From contig DPDG01000067.1 of NCBI GenBank assembly GCA_003526375.1, positions 1 through 17,265 of the forward strand: a stretch of 17,265 nt of DNA. The letters are read 5' to 3'. Shown here one piece after another: positions 7,446-14,697 of the stretch. The stretch is from Lentisphaeria bacterium. GTDB taxonomy: Bacteria > Verrucomicrobiota > Lentisphaeria > Victivallales > UBA1829. Positions within the stretch are counted from its first letter, which is position 1. Every line of letters begins with the position of its first letter. The notes beneath the pieces are model-generated. The model was not told the DNA's origin and ran no database searches. It saw only the letters and a program-made list of their open reading frames with translations. The position numbers were made by a program, and so were the translations under genes.

Positions 7446-9374
7446 ATGAAAAGCCATATTTTATTAGTCGTGCTGTGTTTCCTTTCACTTCCAGTTTGGT
7501 CTGAGGAAAATAACATAGCTAAATTATATATTGATGACGGGCTATTGAGTTATTGTCAAGATCCCGGGAAAGTTGAATCCGCAATAAAGTTATATGTCAT
7601 GGATTTAAGCACAAATGAAGTTCGGCAACATTTTTTACCTGGCAGTATTTGCGCTCCAGCCAACAGCAAGGAAAAGTCATCTTTCATTTCAGTGAGGTTT
7701 CCACTTGCATATTTTGTGAGCAAAGGAATTTTTCGAATCATTTTTCCAGATTTATTGTCGGATGCAATGGGAAGAATTTCTTTTAGAATATGGTCTACTG
7801 AAAAAATTTTTGATTTACAAACGCAACAAACAATAAAAGGTTTTGTCAATGAAGATCAGACTATGCGTTATAGGGGGTACTGGCATGGTCAACCAATTTT
7901 ATTTATGAATTCAGTTCCATTTTCAAGAGCATCAATAACCAATGCAACCAATCATCTTTGGTATGAGATTGATCGTGAATATATTCTTGCTCGTATTCCT
8001 TTACAAACATCAAAGCAAGAAGAGTGGATCCCCTCAAATTCTCCAAAGCTTTACAGATGGGTAATTTCCTCTATTATGTACAGTGATTTTGCTGTTGCTG
8101 AAGATATGCAGCATAATAATTTTATTCCATTGGCTGCAATACAAACCAAAGGGAAAAAAATTCGTTGTACAAATGGGAACATTATCTCATCAGAGGATGC
8201 GGATTGGCTTATTTGGGGCGTTGATCATCAAAATAAGCCGAAAGAACTGCGGGTGTTTCGCTCAAATAAGATAATACGTTTGAAAATGAAAGATTGTTTA
8301 AATTTGCCTGAATTTATCTTGTCAAATGAAGATTCCGGCTATATTCTAGTCTCTTATGATGATTCATTGAAATCATCGAATGCGGAAGATACGCTAAATA
8401 ATATATGTAACTATCTAAAAGTCAACAATCTGCTAAAAAAATATTTTCGGCATCCTATTGTTAAACAAACAAATAGGACCGATGAACATCTGTGCTCGCC
8501 TGTATTATCTAAACGCGGTTGGTTTGATCCTTTACCACCAGAGGAGTTGGAGCGTAGAAAACGGGAGTTTCAGGCTTCGCAGCCTTTGAAAGAGTTATTT
8601 TCCGCAGCGGAGCTGAAGGTACTTTTCACAGAGCCGAATTATTCGAAAATCACCGATCCTCTGAAGTTGGCACAAACTTATGATTGGTTTGGAAAATACC
8701 CGGAAGCACTGGCAGCACTGGAAAGAGCTGACGGAGCAGAAGCAAAGTTCGAATTGGGATGTTTCCTGAAACATGGTCGTCCCGGTGTTCAAGCTGACAA
8801 AAGAAAGGCAAACAAACTGTTTTCTGAAATTGTATCTTCCATTGAAACTAAAGATGGTGCTTCGTCACCGGAAGGTTATTGTCTGGCCGGGCGGGCGAGC
8901 AGCGAATACATTCCGGAGAATTGGGATGAAACCGTTCACTGGAAAAAACGCGCTGCCGGTTTCTTCCAAAAGGCAATGGGGCAAGGATATCGACCGGCCT
9001 ACTATTATTCACAATACTATCTGCGGCATTCCTCCGATAAAAAACCACAGGAACTGCTGAAAGCGTTGCCATCCAACAATCTGGAAGTCAATGCATTCAT
9101 CGGAGCTTTGGCTGGAATGAACCAAAGCTCCAAAGAATCGCGCAACCGCGACAAGAACTTGGCGGCGATCAAGGCGGGAATTCAGGCACACAACAATGTG
9201 TCGCAATGTGCTCTGGGGATGCTGTATTTGCATTCCGAGACCGATCCAAACGCGTTTTTACGGCATAACCGGCAGAAAGCAAAGTTCTGGTTACAGCGTG
9301 CTGCTGAGCGCGGTGATGTTGATGCTGTTCAAATTTTACAGAATGATTCCCGATTGAGGAATCTCGAAAAATAG
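7446..9374 (+). CDS. Secreted protein with unknown N-terminal half and C-terminal Sel1-like repeats
   Basis: 642 aa. The signal peptide covers 1-19 (MKSHILLVVLCFLSLPVWS). I do not recognise residues 20-360, which alternate short beta-like and charged stretches. From about 380 the sequence is helical and matches the Sel1/TPR pattern: AKFELGCFLKHG.PGVQADKRKANKLFSEI (about 432-462), KRAAGFFQKAMGQGYRPAYYYSQYYL (about 500-527) and CALGMLYLHSE...KAKFWLQRAAERGDVDA (about 585-628). Sel1-like repeats are scaffolds common in cell-envelope adaptors. The ATG comes one base after the preceding stop and has no visible Shine-Dalgarno sequence, suggesting translation by reinitiation. The first half is very A/T-rich; the repeat half returns toward the cluster average, so the gene looks like a fusion across a composition boundary. 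Confidence 0.8.
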   Translation: MKSHILLVVLCFLSLPVWSEENNIAKLYIDDGLLSYCQDPGKVESAIKLYVMDLSTNEVRQHFLPGSICAPANSKEKSSFISVRFPLAYFVSKGIFRIIFPDLLSDAMGRISFRIWSTEKIFDLQTQQTIKGFVNEDQTMRYRGYWHGQPILFMNSVPFSRASITNATNHLWYEIDREYILARIPLQTSKQEEWIPSNSPKLYRWVISSIMYSDFAVAEDMQHNNFIPLAAIQTKGKKIRCTNGNIISSEDADWLIWGVDHQNKPKELRVFRSNKIIRLKMKDCLNLPEFILSNEDSGYILVSYDDSLKSSNAEDTLNNICNYLKVNNLLKKYFRHPIVKQTNRTDEHLCSPVLSKRGWFDPLPPEELERRKREFQASQPLKELFSAAELKVLFTEPNYSKITDPLKLAQTYDWFGKYPEALAALERADGAEAKFELGCFLKHGRPGVQADKRKANKLFSEIVSSIETKDGASSPEGYCLAGRASSEYIPENWDETVHWKKRAAGFFQKAMGQGYRPAYYYSQYYLRHSSDKKPQELLKALPSNNLEVNAFIGALAGMNQSSKESRNRDKNLAAIKAGIQAHNNVSQCALGMLYLHSETDPNAFLRHNRQKAKFWLQRAAERGDVDAVQILQNDSRLRNLEK

Positions 9375-9411
9375 CTATGTATGAAGTATTTCTTAGAATA
9401 TAGAGAGGGTT

Positions 9412-10131
9412 ATGAAACGACTATTCATAGTGTTCTTTTTTATCAGTGCGGGTCTGTTTGGGGAGGAAACGGGCTTGCAGGTCGGGAACGCCGGTGAGGG
9501 CGGAGGGACGTTTACGTTTTATGACGTGGTATTCGGAAGCGGCATGATCGGGATTCTGATCTGGGGATTGCTGTTTGCGACTTCAACGGCGGCGCTTGCG
9601 ATCACAATACGGGCGGTCTGGAGTCTGCGCCAGTCAAGTTTTCTCACCCTGGGATTTACGGAACAGATATTGCCGCTGGTGGAATCGAAGAACTATCAGG
9701 AGGCTTACAATGCCTGTGTGGGAAGTCCGGCGCTGGCAAAGAAAATTGTCCGGGAAGTATTGCTGGTTGCGCATCTGAAGGACAAGACGGCGCGGCAGGA
9801 ACTCGCAACGGCGATTATCGACAGGGAGGTGCGGTCGGTTTTACGGCAGATCAACAGCATCTCGACCTGCTCGAATATCGCGCCGATGCTCGGGTTGCTC
9901 GGAACCGTTACGGGAATGGTCGATGCGTTTCTCGGCCTCGGCACGGCGATGGGACCGGAAAAGGCTTCGGTGCTGGCAATCTCGATCTCGCAGGCACTCT
10001 ATACGACAGCCGCCGGTCTTCTGATCGCCGTTCCCGCGATTGTGCTGGCGCTGATCTTCCGCAATCTTCTGGAAAAACGGGTGGAAGCGGTTACGGAGTC
10101 GGTTGAAAAAATTCTTGACGCCATTCCGTAG
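9412..10131 (+). CDS. exbB: MotA/TolQ/ExbB-family proton-channel protein
   Basis: 239 aa. Four hydrophobic stretches occur: an N-terminal one at 4-16 that looks like a cleavable signal (MKRLFIVFFFISAGLFG), then membrane segments at about 43-68, 156-178 and 196-217. This is the ExbB/TolQ layout with an extra N-terminal signal, as in some TonB-system ExbB proteins. The family core is clear: NIAPMLGLLGTVTGMVDAF (155-173) and ALYTTAAGLLIAVPAIV (195-211), with threonines T165, T198 and T199 in the regions that line the proton path in ExbB/TolQ. ExbB pentamers hold an ExbD dimer and convert proton-motive force into motion of an envelope protein. The ATG follows AGAGAGGG. G+C rises sharply here relative to the preceding gene. 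Confidence 0.94.
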   Translation: MKRLFIVFFFISAGLFGEETGLQVGNAGEGGGTFTFYDVVFGSGMIGILIWGLLFATSTAALAITIRAVWSLRQSSFLTLGFTEQILPLVESKNYQEAYNACVGSPALAKKIVREVLLVAHLKDKTARQELATAIIDREVRSVLRQINSISTCSNIAPMLGLLGTVTGMVDAFLGLGTAMGPEKASVLAISISQALYTTAAGLLIAVPAIVLALIFRNLLEKRVEAVTESVEKILDAIP

Positions 10132-10257
10132 CGTGTGGCGTTTCCGGCGGCAAAGGGGCTGCATGATTTCCGCTGTTCCTGCAAAAGAGGAGCGGAAAGA
10201 CAGGGAGAACTTGACGGACAAGCTGTGGTGACATGAACGGGCACCGGCAGGAATAAC
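10132..10257. other. 126-bp spacer between exbB and the first exbD
   Basis: The only notable item is a 22-codon frame at 10163-10231 starting MISAVPAKEERKDREN, with a weak AGGGG upstream. It has no recognisable similarity and could be chance. The end of the spacer carries the AGGA ribosome site for the GTG-started exbD. Confidence 0.35.
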
Positions 10258-10713
10258 GTGGAATACAGGAGCGGAATTGTGTTATATCAGTTTCCAGGAC
10301 AAACGGCGGGGAGTTCCGCAGGATCGCTTTCGAGCATGATCGACATTATTTTTCTGTTGATCATCTTTTTTGTCGTGACCGCCAGTTTCGACCGGGAACA
10401 GATCGATTCCAAAGTCTCCCTGCCTGCCGTTGACTCCGCCGCGGTCAAAGCTCTGCCGGAAAAGCGCCTGATGATCAATGTTCTGCCGGACGGTTCCGTC
10501 AGAGCGGGATTTCACCATCTCGCGGCGGGAGAAGTCGCGGAAAAGCTCGGAGACGTGATCCGGAGCATGAAGGCGGACCGGCAGACTGTCCTGATCGTCA
10601 ACGGCGACCGTGGCACCCCCCACAAATACATATCAGCTGTCCTGAACGCCGCCGCGAAAGCCGGCTGTTTGCAGGTCCGGATCAATGCAGAAGTCAGGAA
10701 GGAGAATCCATAA
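10258..10713 (+). CDS. exbD: ExbD/TolR-family protein, first copy
   Basis: 151 aa, starting at GTG with AGGA (10249-10252) five bases upstream. It has a short cytoplasmic N-terminus, one membrane helix at about 27-43 (MIDIIFLLIIFFVVTAS) and a periplasmic domain of about 100 residues. D29 occupies the position of the essential proton-carrying aspartate of ExbD/TolR at the start of the helix. The periplasmic part keeps the family pattern: strand LMINVLPDGSV (71-81), an amphipathic helix, strand TVLIVNGD (109-116), then the YISAVLNAAAKAG helix and VRINAE strand. It would sit inside the ExbB pentamer. The stop codon overlaps the next start by one base (TAATG), so the two ExbD proteins are made in a coupled fashion and may form a heterodimer. 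Confidence 0.92.
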   Translation: MEYRSGIVLYQFPGQTAGSSAGSLSSMIDIIFLLIIFFVVTASFDREQIDSKVSLPAVDSAAVKALPEKRLMINVLPDGSVRAGFHHLAAGEVAEKLGDVIRSMKADRQTVLIVNGDRGTPHKYISAVLNAAAKAGCLQVRINAEVRKENP

Positions 10714-11117
10714 TGAGGATACCGCGCATCGACAGTGGCGAGGAGCCGCAAAGCATGTCCGCAATGAGCGACGTGGTGTTCCTGCTGCTGATTTTTTTCA
10801 TAGTCACGATGTCCGGTTATGTTGAAATGACGCTGCTGGAGACGAATCTGCCGGTTTCGGGCGGTCAGAGCTCCGGTGCGCCCGATTTGCAGAATTCGCT
10901 GAAAATCGAAGTGACGGCGGACGGACGGTATGTCATCAACGGTATGGTGCAGAATCGCGAAACTCTGAACCGGCTCCTGCACCGTTATTCGCGTCTGATG
11001 CCCGACGCGGAGTTTCTGCTGCAATGCGCGCCGGAGTCCAGGCATCATGTGCTTGTGACTCTGCTGGGCGATCTGGCGAAGCATAAACTGAAAAACATCA
11101 AACTGCTGAAAAGTTGA
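10713..11117 (+). CDS. exbD: ExbD/TolR-family protein, second copy
   Basis: 134 aa, with a single membrane helix at about 18-34 (MSDVVFLLLIFFIVTMS) and the conserved aspartate at D20. The periplasmic part has the expected KIEVTADGRYVING strand-turn-strand (64-77), ETLNRLLHRYSRL helix, EFLLQC strand and a final VLVTLLGDLAKHKLKNIKLL helix-strand. A strong AGGAG lies 8 nt upstream of the ATG. It is clearly diverged from the preceding ExbD (shorter N-terminus, different helix and periplasmic sequence), so the pair is not a recent duplication. Two ExbD genes next to one ExbB are a recurring variant in TonB-like systems; the natural reading is a heterodimeric stator component. Confidence 0.91.
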   Translation: MRIPRIDSGEEPQSMSAMSDVVFLLLIFFIVTMSGYVEMTLLETNLPVSGGQSSGAPDLQNSLKIEVTADGRYVINGMVQNRETLNRLLHRYSRLMPDAEFLLQCAPESRHHVLVTLLGDLAKHKLKNIKLLKS

Positions 11118-11262
11118 GAAAAGAGCGGCGGCTTTCCAGGAGAGCAGATCTGTTTTGCCGGGAAACAGGCGTTTTTCACCTGCCGCCGGAAGACTTTATG
11201 CCGTGTAATCGTTCTGCGCAGCAGAGTTATTCCGGAATGGAGAAAACAACGGGAGAGAATGA
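11118..11262. other. 145-bp spacer before the toroid gene
   Basis: No gene is visible. A weak A/U-rich hairpin (CTGTTT 11150-11155, AAACAG 11163-11168) is followed after GCG by five T residues (11172-11176). A longer-range GGCGGC / GCCGCC pairing surrounds it. It could act as an attenuator or processing site between the motor genes and the large downstream genes, but the stem is only 6 bp. Confidence 0.3.
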
Positions 11263-14200
11263 ATGAAAATACCGTGGGAGATTCTGATTGCTGTTTTGCT
11301 GAATCTTCTCGTCATCTGCATTTTTGTCAATATTCGGAACTCTGCTCCCCGCAAGGCATTGCCTCCGCCGGAGATCGCCGTTGACATCAGCGATTTCACA
11401 CCGCCGGTTCCCAGAGAAATGCCGACGCCGGAACAATCATTGCAGGGAGAGAGCCGCGACGGGCGAAGTATGAATCCAGGAACGGTATCCAAGGCAGTCA
11501 GTGCAGAGCAGCTGTCCGAGGGCGCCATGCACGATTTTACTCCGGAAGCGGAACAGGTCAATCCGCTTCTCGGACAGACTGTGACGGAGCGGAAAAATGA
11601 GCTGGCGCGGATTGAACGGGGAGTCCGGTTTTTCGATGGAATCAATCAGATTCAAAGCGGTCAGCCGGAAGGAGTTCTGCCTGCAGGACATCAGACGGGA
11701 GTTTCGTACCGCGGACGCTCCGATCCATCAGCCAGAGGGCGGATGCTGAAACGTCACGGCGGTTCCGCACAAACGGAGTCTGCCGTGGAAAAAGCGTTGA
11801 ATTTTCTTTCTGCGTCGCAGAATCCCAATGGAAGCTGGGGAAGCCGGGAAAGTTTCAAAACCGGGGACGCGGCGGCATTGAGTTCACTGGCTCTGCTTGC
11901 ATTCTTTGCGCACGGCGAAAATTTCAGCTCGGGAAAATATGGGGACACGATTCGCAAAGGGTGCGATTTTCTGCTGGAACTGGCGAATTATCCGAATATC
12001 GAATACGCCGGACGTGGTTTCGGGCATGCAATCCTGACATATGCGCTGGCGGAAGGATATGCCGTAAGCGGAAGCATGAGTCTGCGGAACGCACTTGAAA
12101 AGCGCCTGAAATTTATTCTGGCACATCAGAACAAATTCGGCTCCTTTGCGCCCGATTACAGTAATACGCCGCTTGCGCCTCCGACACCGGAGCAACTGGA
12201 GGATCCGCTTTACCGCGAGATTGTCGTCGGGGAACCTGCCTGCGATCTTTCTCTGCTTGGCTGGCATATTCAGGCGATGACCGCCGCACAAAACGCCGGA
12301 ATTCAAATGGAGGGGTTGGACCAGGGGTTGATGCTTGCCGCAGAGGCGCTGGTGAAAATCCATCAGGCGAAAAAGGGCGGGTTTTCTCAGGGAATCAATA
12401 TGAAACGTTTTCCCGATCAGCGCAATCTGAATCCCGTCGGGCTTCTCGGACTGCAATTATTGAATTCTGGCAAAAGCTCCCCCGCGAATCGCGCGGAACG
12501 AATCATCTTTGAAGAAAAAATGCCGAAATGGACGCAGGGCGGCGGTTTCCCCCTGTACCGCTGGTATTATCAGACGCAGGCTGTGTTTCAGGCGGAAAAA
12601 GGGCGCGGGAAACGCTGGGAGCTCTGGAATGAAAATCTGAAAAAAGAGCTTCTGGAAGCGCAGAAGGAAGACGGAAGCTGGTCGCTGCCGGGCGGCGACA
12701 ACAGTTTCAAGCTCAAGAATAAAGGGGATCTTGCCGTTTACAGCAGCAGTCTGTGCGCCCTGATGATGCAGGTTTATTACCGTTATTTGCCGTCCTACAG
12801 CATTGCGGAGAGCGTATCGTTCAGCACACGTGCCGATGATTTTGATCTCGGCGGCAAAGGCTTGATCACGCGGCTGCCGGGCGGCGCCGATCCTCTGGCG
12901 CCGGTAATCCTCGGAACCGGAGTCAATGAGATGGCGCCGGTTCTGTTCGGGAAGTTTGACGGGAATCCGGCGGACAACAAGGCTCCGCATGTGGAAAACG
13001 AGTTTCGGCGCTACGCAAGTATGCGCTCCACGATTGCCGTGAGGAAGGCGGAGGAATGGCCGCAGACACTTCAGCCGAATCAGCGGATCGCGCTCTTTTT
13101 CGATGATCTGCTTCCGCGTAATTTCAAAGGAAATCTGCGTCTGCTTCTGGGAGTTGTCGGAAGCGAAAAGGAGGCGTTTGACTACCGGCTTTCCTTTGAG
13201 GCCGTCATCAACGGGAAACGTCTTTACAATTCGATTCTGACCCGGAACAAACAGCTTGTGGAACTGGTTGTCCCGAATGATGTCATGCAGCCGTTCGGCA
13301 ATATTCTCCAGATACGGAACAACGGAAAAGGAGTTCTGGCCTTTGATGCGGCGGAGATCAGCGCGCTGCATAAGGTCGGACCGGAATTGCATCTTCTGTG
13401 CAGAGAGCCGAAGGGACTTCCGGCTTCCTTACGCCGGTTGTTCACCTCCCGGAAACCGGTGAACGAAGAGGTCTGCAAACTGCCGGGAAACGGTGAAAAC
13501 CGTCAGCTTCTGCCGGAAATCACGTGTTATGAGAAGGGGAAAAGCTATATCGGCGAGTATCCGGCAATCGGCAGTGAATCCATGGGAAACGAGTTCCAGC
13601 TCCATTATCTGCGTCAAAGCGGGCGCGAGATTGTAGACTGGATATCGGGCGGCGGCTCGGGCGTAAGGATCAACAATATTTCAGACGGCGGAAAATTTTT
13701 CGATTCCATTTTCCATACGGAATATCCGGCGCTTTCCGCATTGAGGCAGGCCGCAAAGCTTTTTGAAGGAAATCCACACCGGCTTTCCGTGCAGCTCTAT
13801 CCGAAATACGGAGAAAAGCCGATGCTGTTCGGCAGTGCGGCGGCAGCCTGTAATGCAGCGGGCGTCGCCACGATTGTCATTGCAAAACGCTTTCCATTTC
13901 CCGAAGAATCGGAAGTCACGGCTGTTGTCCCATGGAGCGGGAACACGAGGTTGATTGTGGAGAGAGGATTTTTCCCGGATCGCTCTCCGTTTGCCGGTTT
14001 TGCTCCAAAAATTGAACGGATGTCCCAAAATATAACGATTGAAAATAATGTGTTCCGCTATTCCGGCGTTTTTCCGGAGCTGACAGTAATCCGGCTTTAC
14101 CGGAAAGGGGTGCCGGAGCTGAAAAAAGCGGTTTCGACAGCGCGTGACTCCATTCCTGAAGTCAGGATGATTCACAATGCCCTGAGAAATCTGCTGCCGG

Positions 14201-14697
14201 ATGGCGGGCGCGGCCTGAAGAAGTATTCTCTGCGTTCCGCCGGCGGATTTGCAGCGGTCTACGGGCAGAACGGAAGTTTTTCAAGAATACCGGTAACGCA
14301 GACGGAAGAAAAACAGGCGAAAGAGATGAAAAAGGAACAGGAGAGCATCATGCTGACATTCCGTGCCAATGCTTCGGTGCCAAACCGTTTTGACAGCGTA
14401 TATCTGACGGCGGGTGCGGTTCCTGAACAACCGCTTTATCTTTCCTTTCATGTTTATCCCCGTTATGCCGGACTTAAAAAACAGGAAAAGACCAGTTGGA
14501 TTCCATTGCGTTTTGCCTTGTGCGAACGGGTCTATTCCACGACTGTTTCTGTCGACCGCTGGCAACTGGTCGTTCTGCCGCTGAACGGAATCAATCCCGC
14601 ATGGCGGAGCCTTCGTTTCCTGGAGCCGGGTCGCTTGAACAGAAATCTGCAAAGTGTCTCTTATGAATTGAATGACATATCGGTGTGGTGCAAATGA
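11263..14697 (+). CDS. TonB-like anchored alpha-alpha-toroid protein (1144 aa), motor-driven partner candidate
   Basis: A 6-residue cytoplasmic start is followed by one uncleaved-looking membrane helix (7-23) and a Pro-rich stretch (PPPE at 34-37, TPPVPREMPTPEQ at 46-58), the layout of TonB/TolA transducers, although the Ser/His pair of the E. coli TonB helix is absent. Residues about 166-510 form a terpenoid-cyclase/prenyltransferase-type alpha-alpha toroid, with signature turns SQNPNGSWG (185-193), AHQNKFGSF (287-295), KIHQAKKGGFSQG (365-377) and AQKEDGSW (466-473). No DxDD acid motif is present, so cyclase chemistry is unlikely. Beta-rich segments follow (about 600-705) and a C-terminal beta-sandwich-like domain of about 115 residues (1028-1144) resembles sugar-binding modules in pattern only. 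No TonB C-terminal domain is evident. GGGAG lies 7 nt before the ATG. Its place directly after exbB-exbD-exbD suggests it is what the motor moves. Confidence 0.8.
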   Translation: MKIPWEILIAVLLNLLVICIFVNIRNSAPRKALPPPEIAVDISDFTPPVPREMPTPEQSLQGESRDGRSMNPGTVSKAVSAEQLSEGAMHDFTPEAEQVNPLLGQTVTERKNELARIERGVRFFDGINQIQSGQPEGVLPAGHQTGVSYRGRSDPSARGRMLKRHGGSAQTESAVEKALNFLSASQNPNGSWGSRESFKTGDAAALSSLALLAFFAHGENFSSGKYGDTIRKGCDFLLELANYPNIEYAGRGFGHAILTYALAEGYAVSGSMSLRNALEKRLKFILAHQNKFGSFAPDYSNTPLAPPTPEQLEDPLYREIVVGEPACDLSLLGWHIQAMTAAQNAGIQMEGLDQGLMLAAEALVKIHQAKKGGFSQGINMKRFPDQRNLNPVGLLGLQLLNSGKSSPANRAERIIFEEKMPKWTQGGGFPLYRWYYQTQAVFQAEKGRGKRWELWNENLKKELLEAQKEDGSWSLPGGDNSFKLKNKGDLAVYSSSLCALMMQVYYRYLPSYSIAESVSFSTRADDFDLGGKGLITRLPGGADPLAPVILGTGVNEMAPVLFGKFDGNPADNKAPHVENEFRRYASMRSTIAVRKAEEWPQTLQPNQRIALFFDDLLPRNFKGNLRLLLGVVGSEKEAFDYRLSFEAVINGKRLYNSILTRNKQLVELVVPNDVMQPFGNILQIRNNGKGVLAFDAAEISALHKVGPELHLLCREPKGLPASLRRLFTSRKPVNEEVCKLPGNGENRQLLPEITCYEKGKSYIGEYPAIGSESMGNEFQLHYLRQSGREIVDWISGGGSGVRINNISDGGKFFDSIFHTEYPALSALRQAAKLFEGNPHRLSVQLYPKYGEKPMLFGSAAAACNAAGVATIVIAKRFPFPEESEVTAVVPWSGNTRLIVERGFFPDRSPFAGFAPKIERMSQNITIENNVFRYSGVFPELTVIRLYRKGVPELKKAVSTARDSIPEVRMIHNALRNLLPDGGRGLKKYSLRSAGGFAAVYGQNGSFSRIPVTQTEEKQAKEMKKEQESIMLTFRANASVPNRFDSVYLTAGAVPEQPLYLSFHVYPRYAGLKKQEKTSWIPLRFALCERVYSTTVSVDRWQLVVLPLNGINPAWRSLRFLEPGRLNRNLQSVSYELNDISVWCK

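Noticed and set aside
10163..10231. 22-codon frame starting MISAVPAKEERKD in the exbB-exbD spacer
   Set aside because: Too short, with weak ribosome site and no similarity I can recognise; kept only as part of the spacer note.
11150..11176. Hairpin plus T-run as a full intrinsic terminator after the second exbD
   Set aside because: The stem is 6 bp and mostly A-U, and the T-run is separated from it by three bases. The downstream gene has no promoter that I can see, so full termination here is unlikely.
11758..12795. Toroid domain as an active squalene-hopene cyclase or prenyltransferase
   Set aside because: No DxDD motif occurs in residues 166-510. The protein is membrane-anchored next to ExbB/ExbD, and no isoprenoid genes are nearby.
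12457..13392. Long open frame on the minus strand (311 codons) opposite the toroid gene; similar ones at 16122-16862 minus and 2092-2688 plus
   Set aside because: Each lies wholly or largely antisense to a gene with clear family motifs or a signal peptide, and has no recognisable domain. They are by-products of codon bias on the coding strand.
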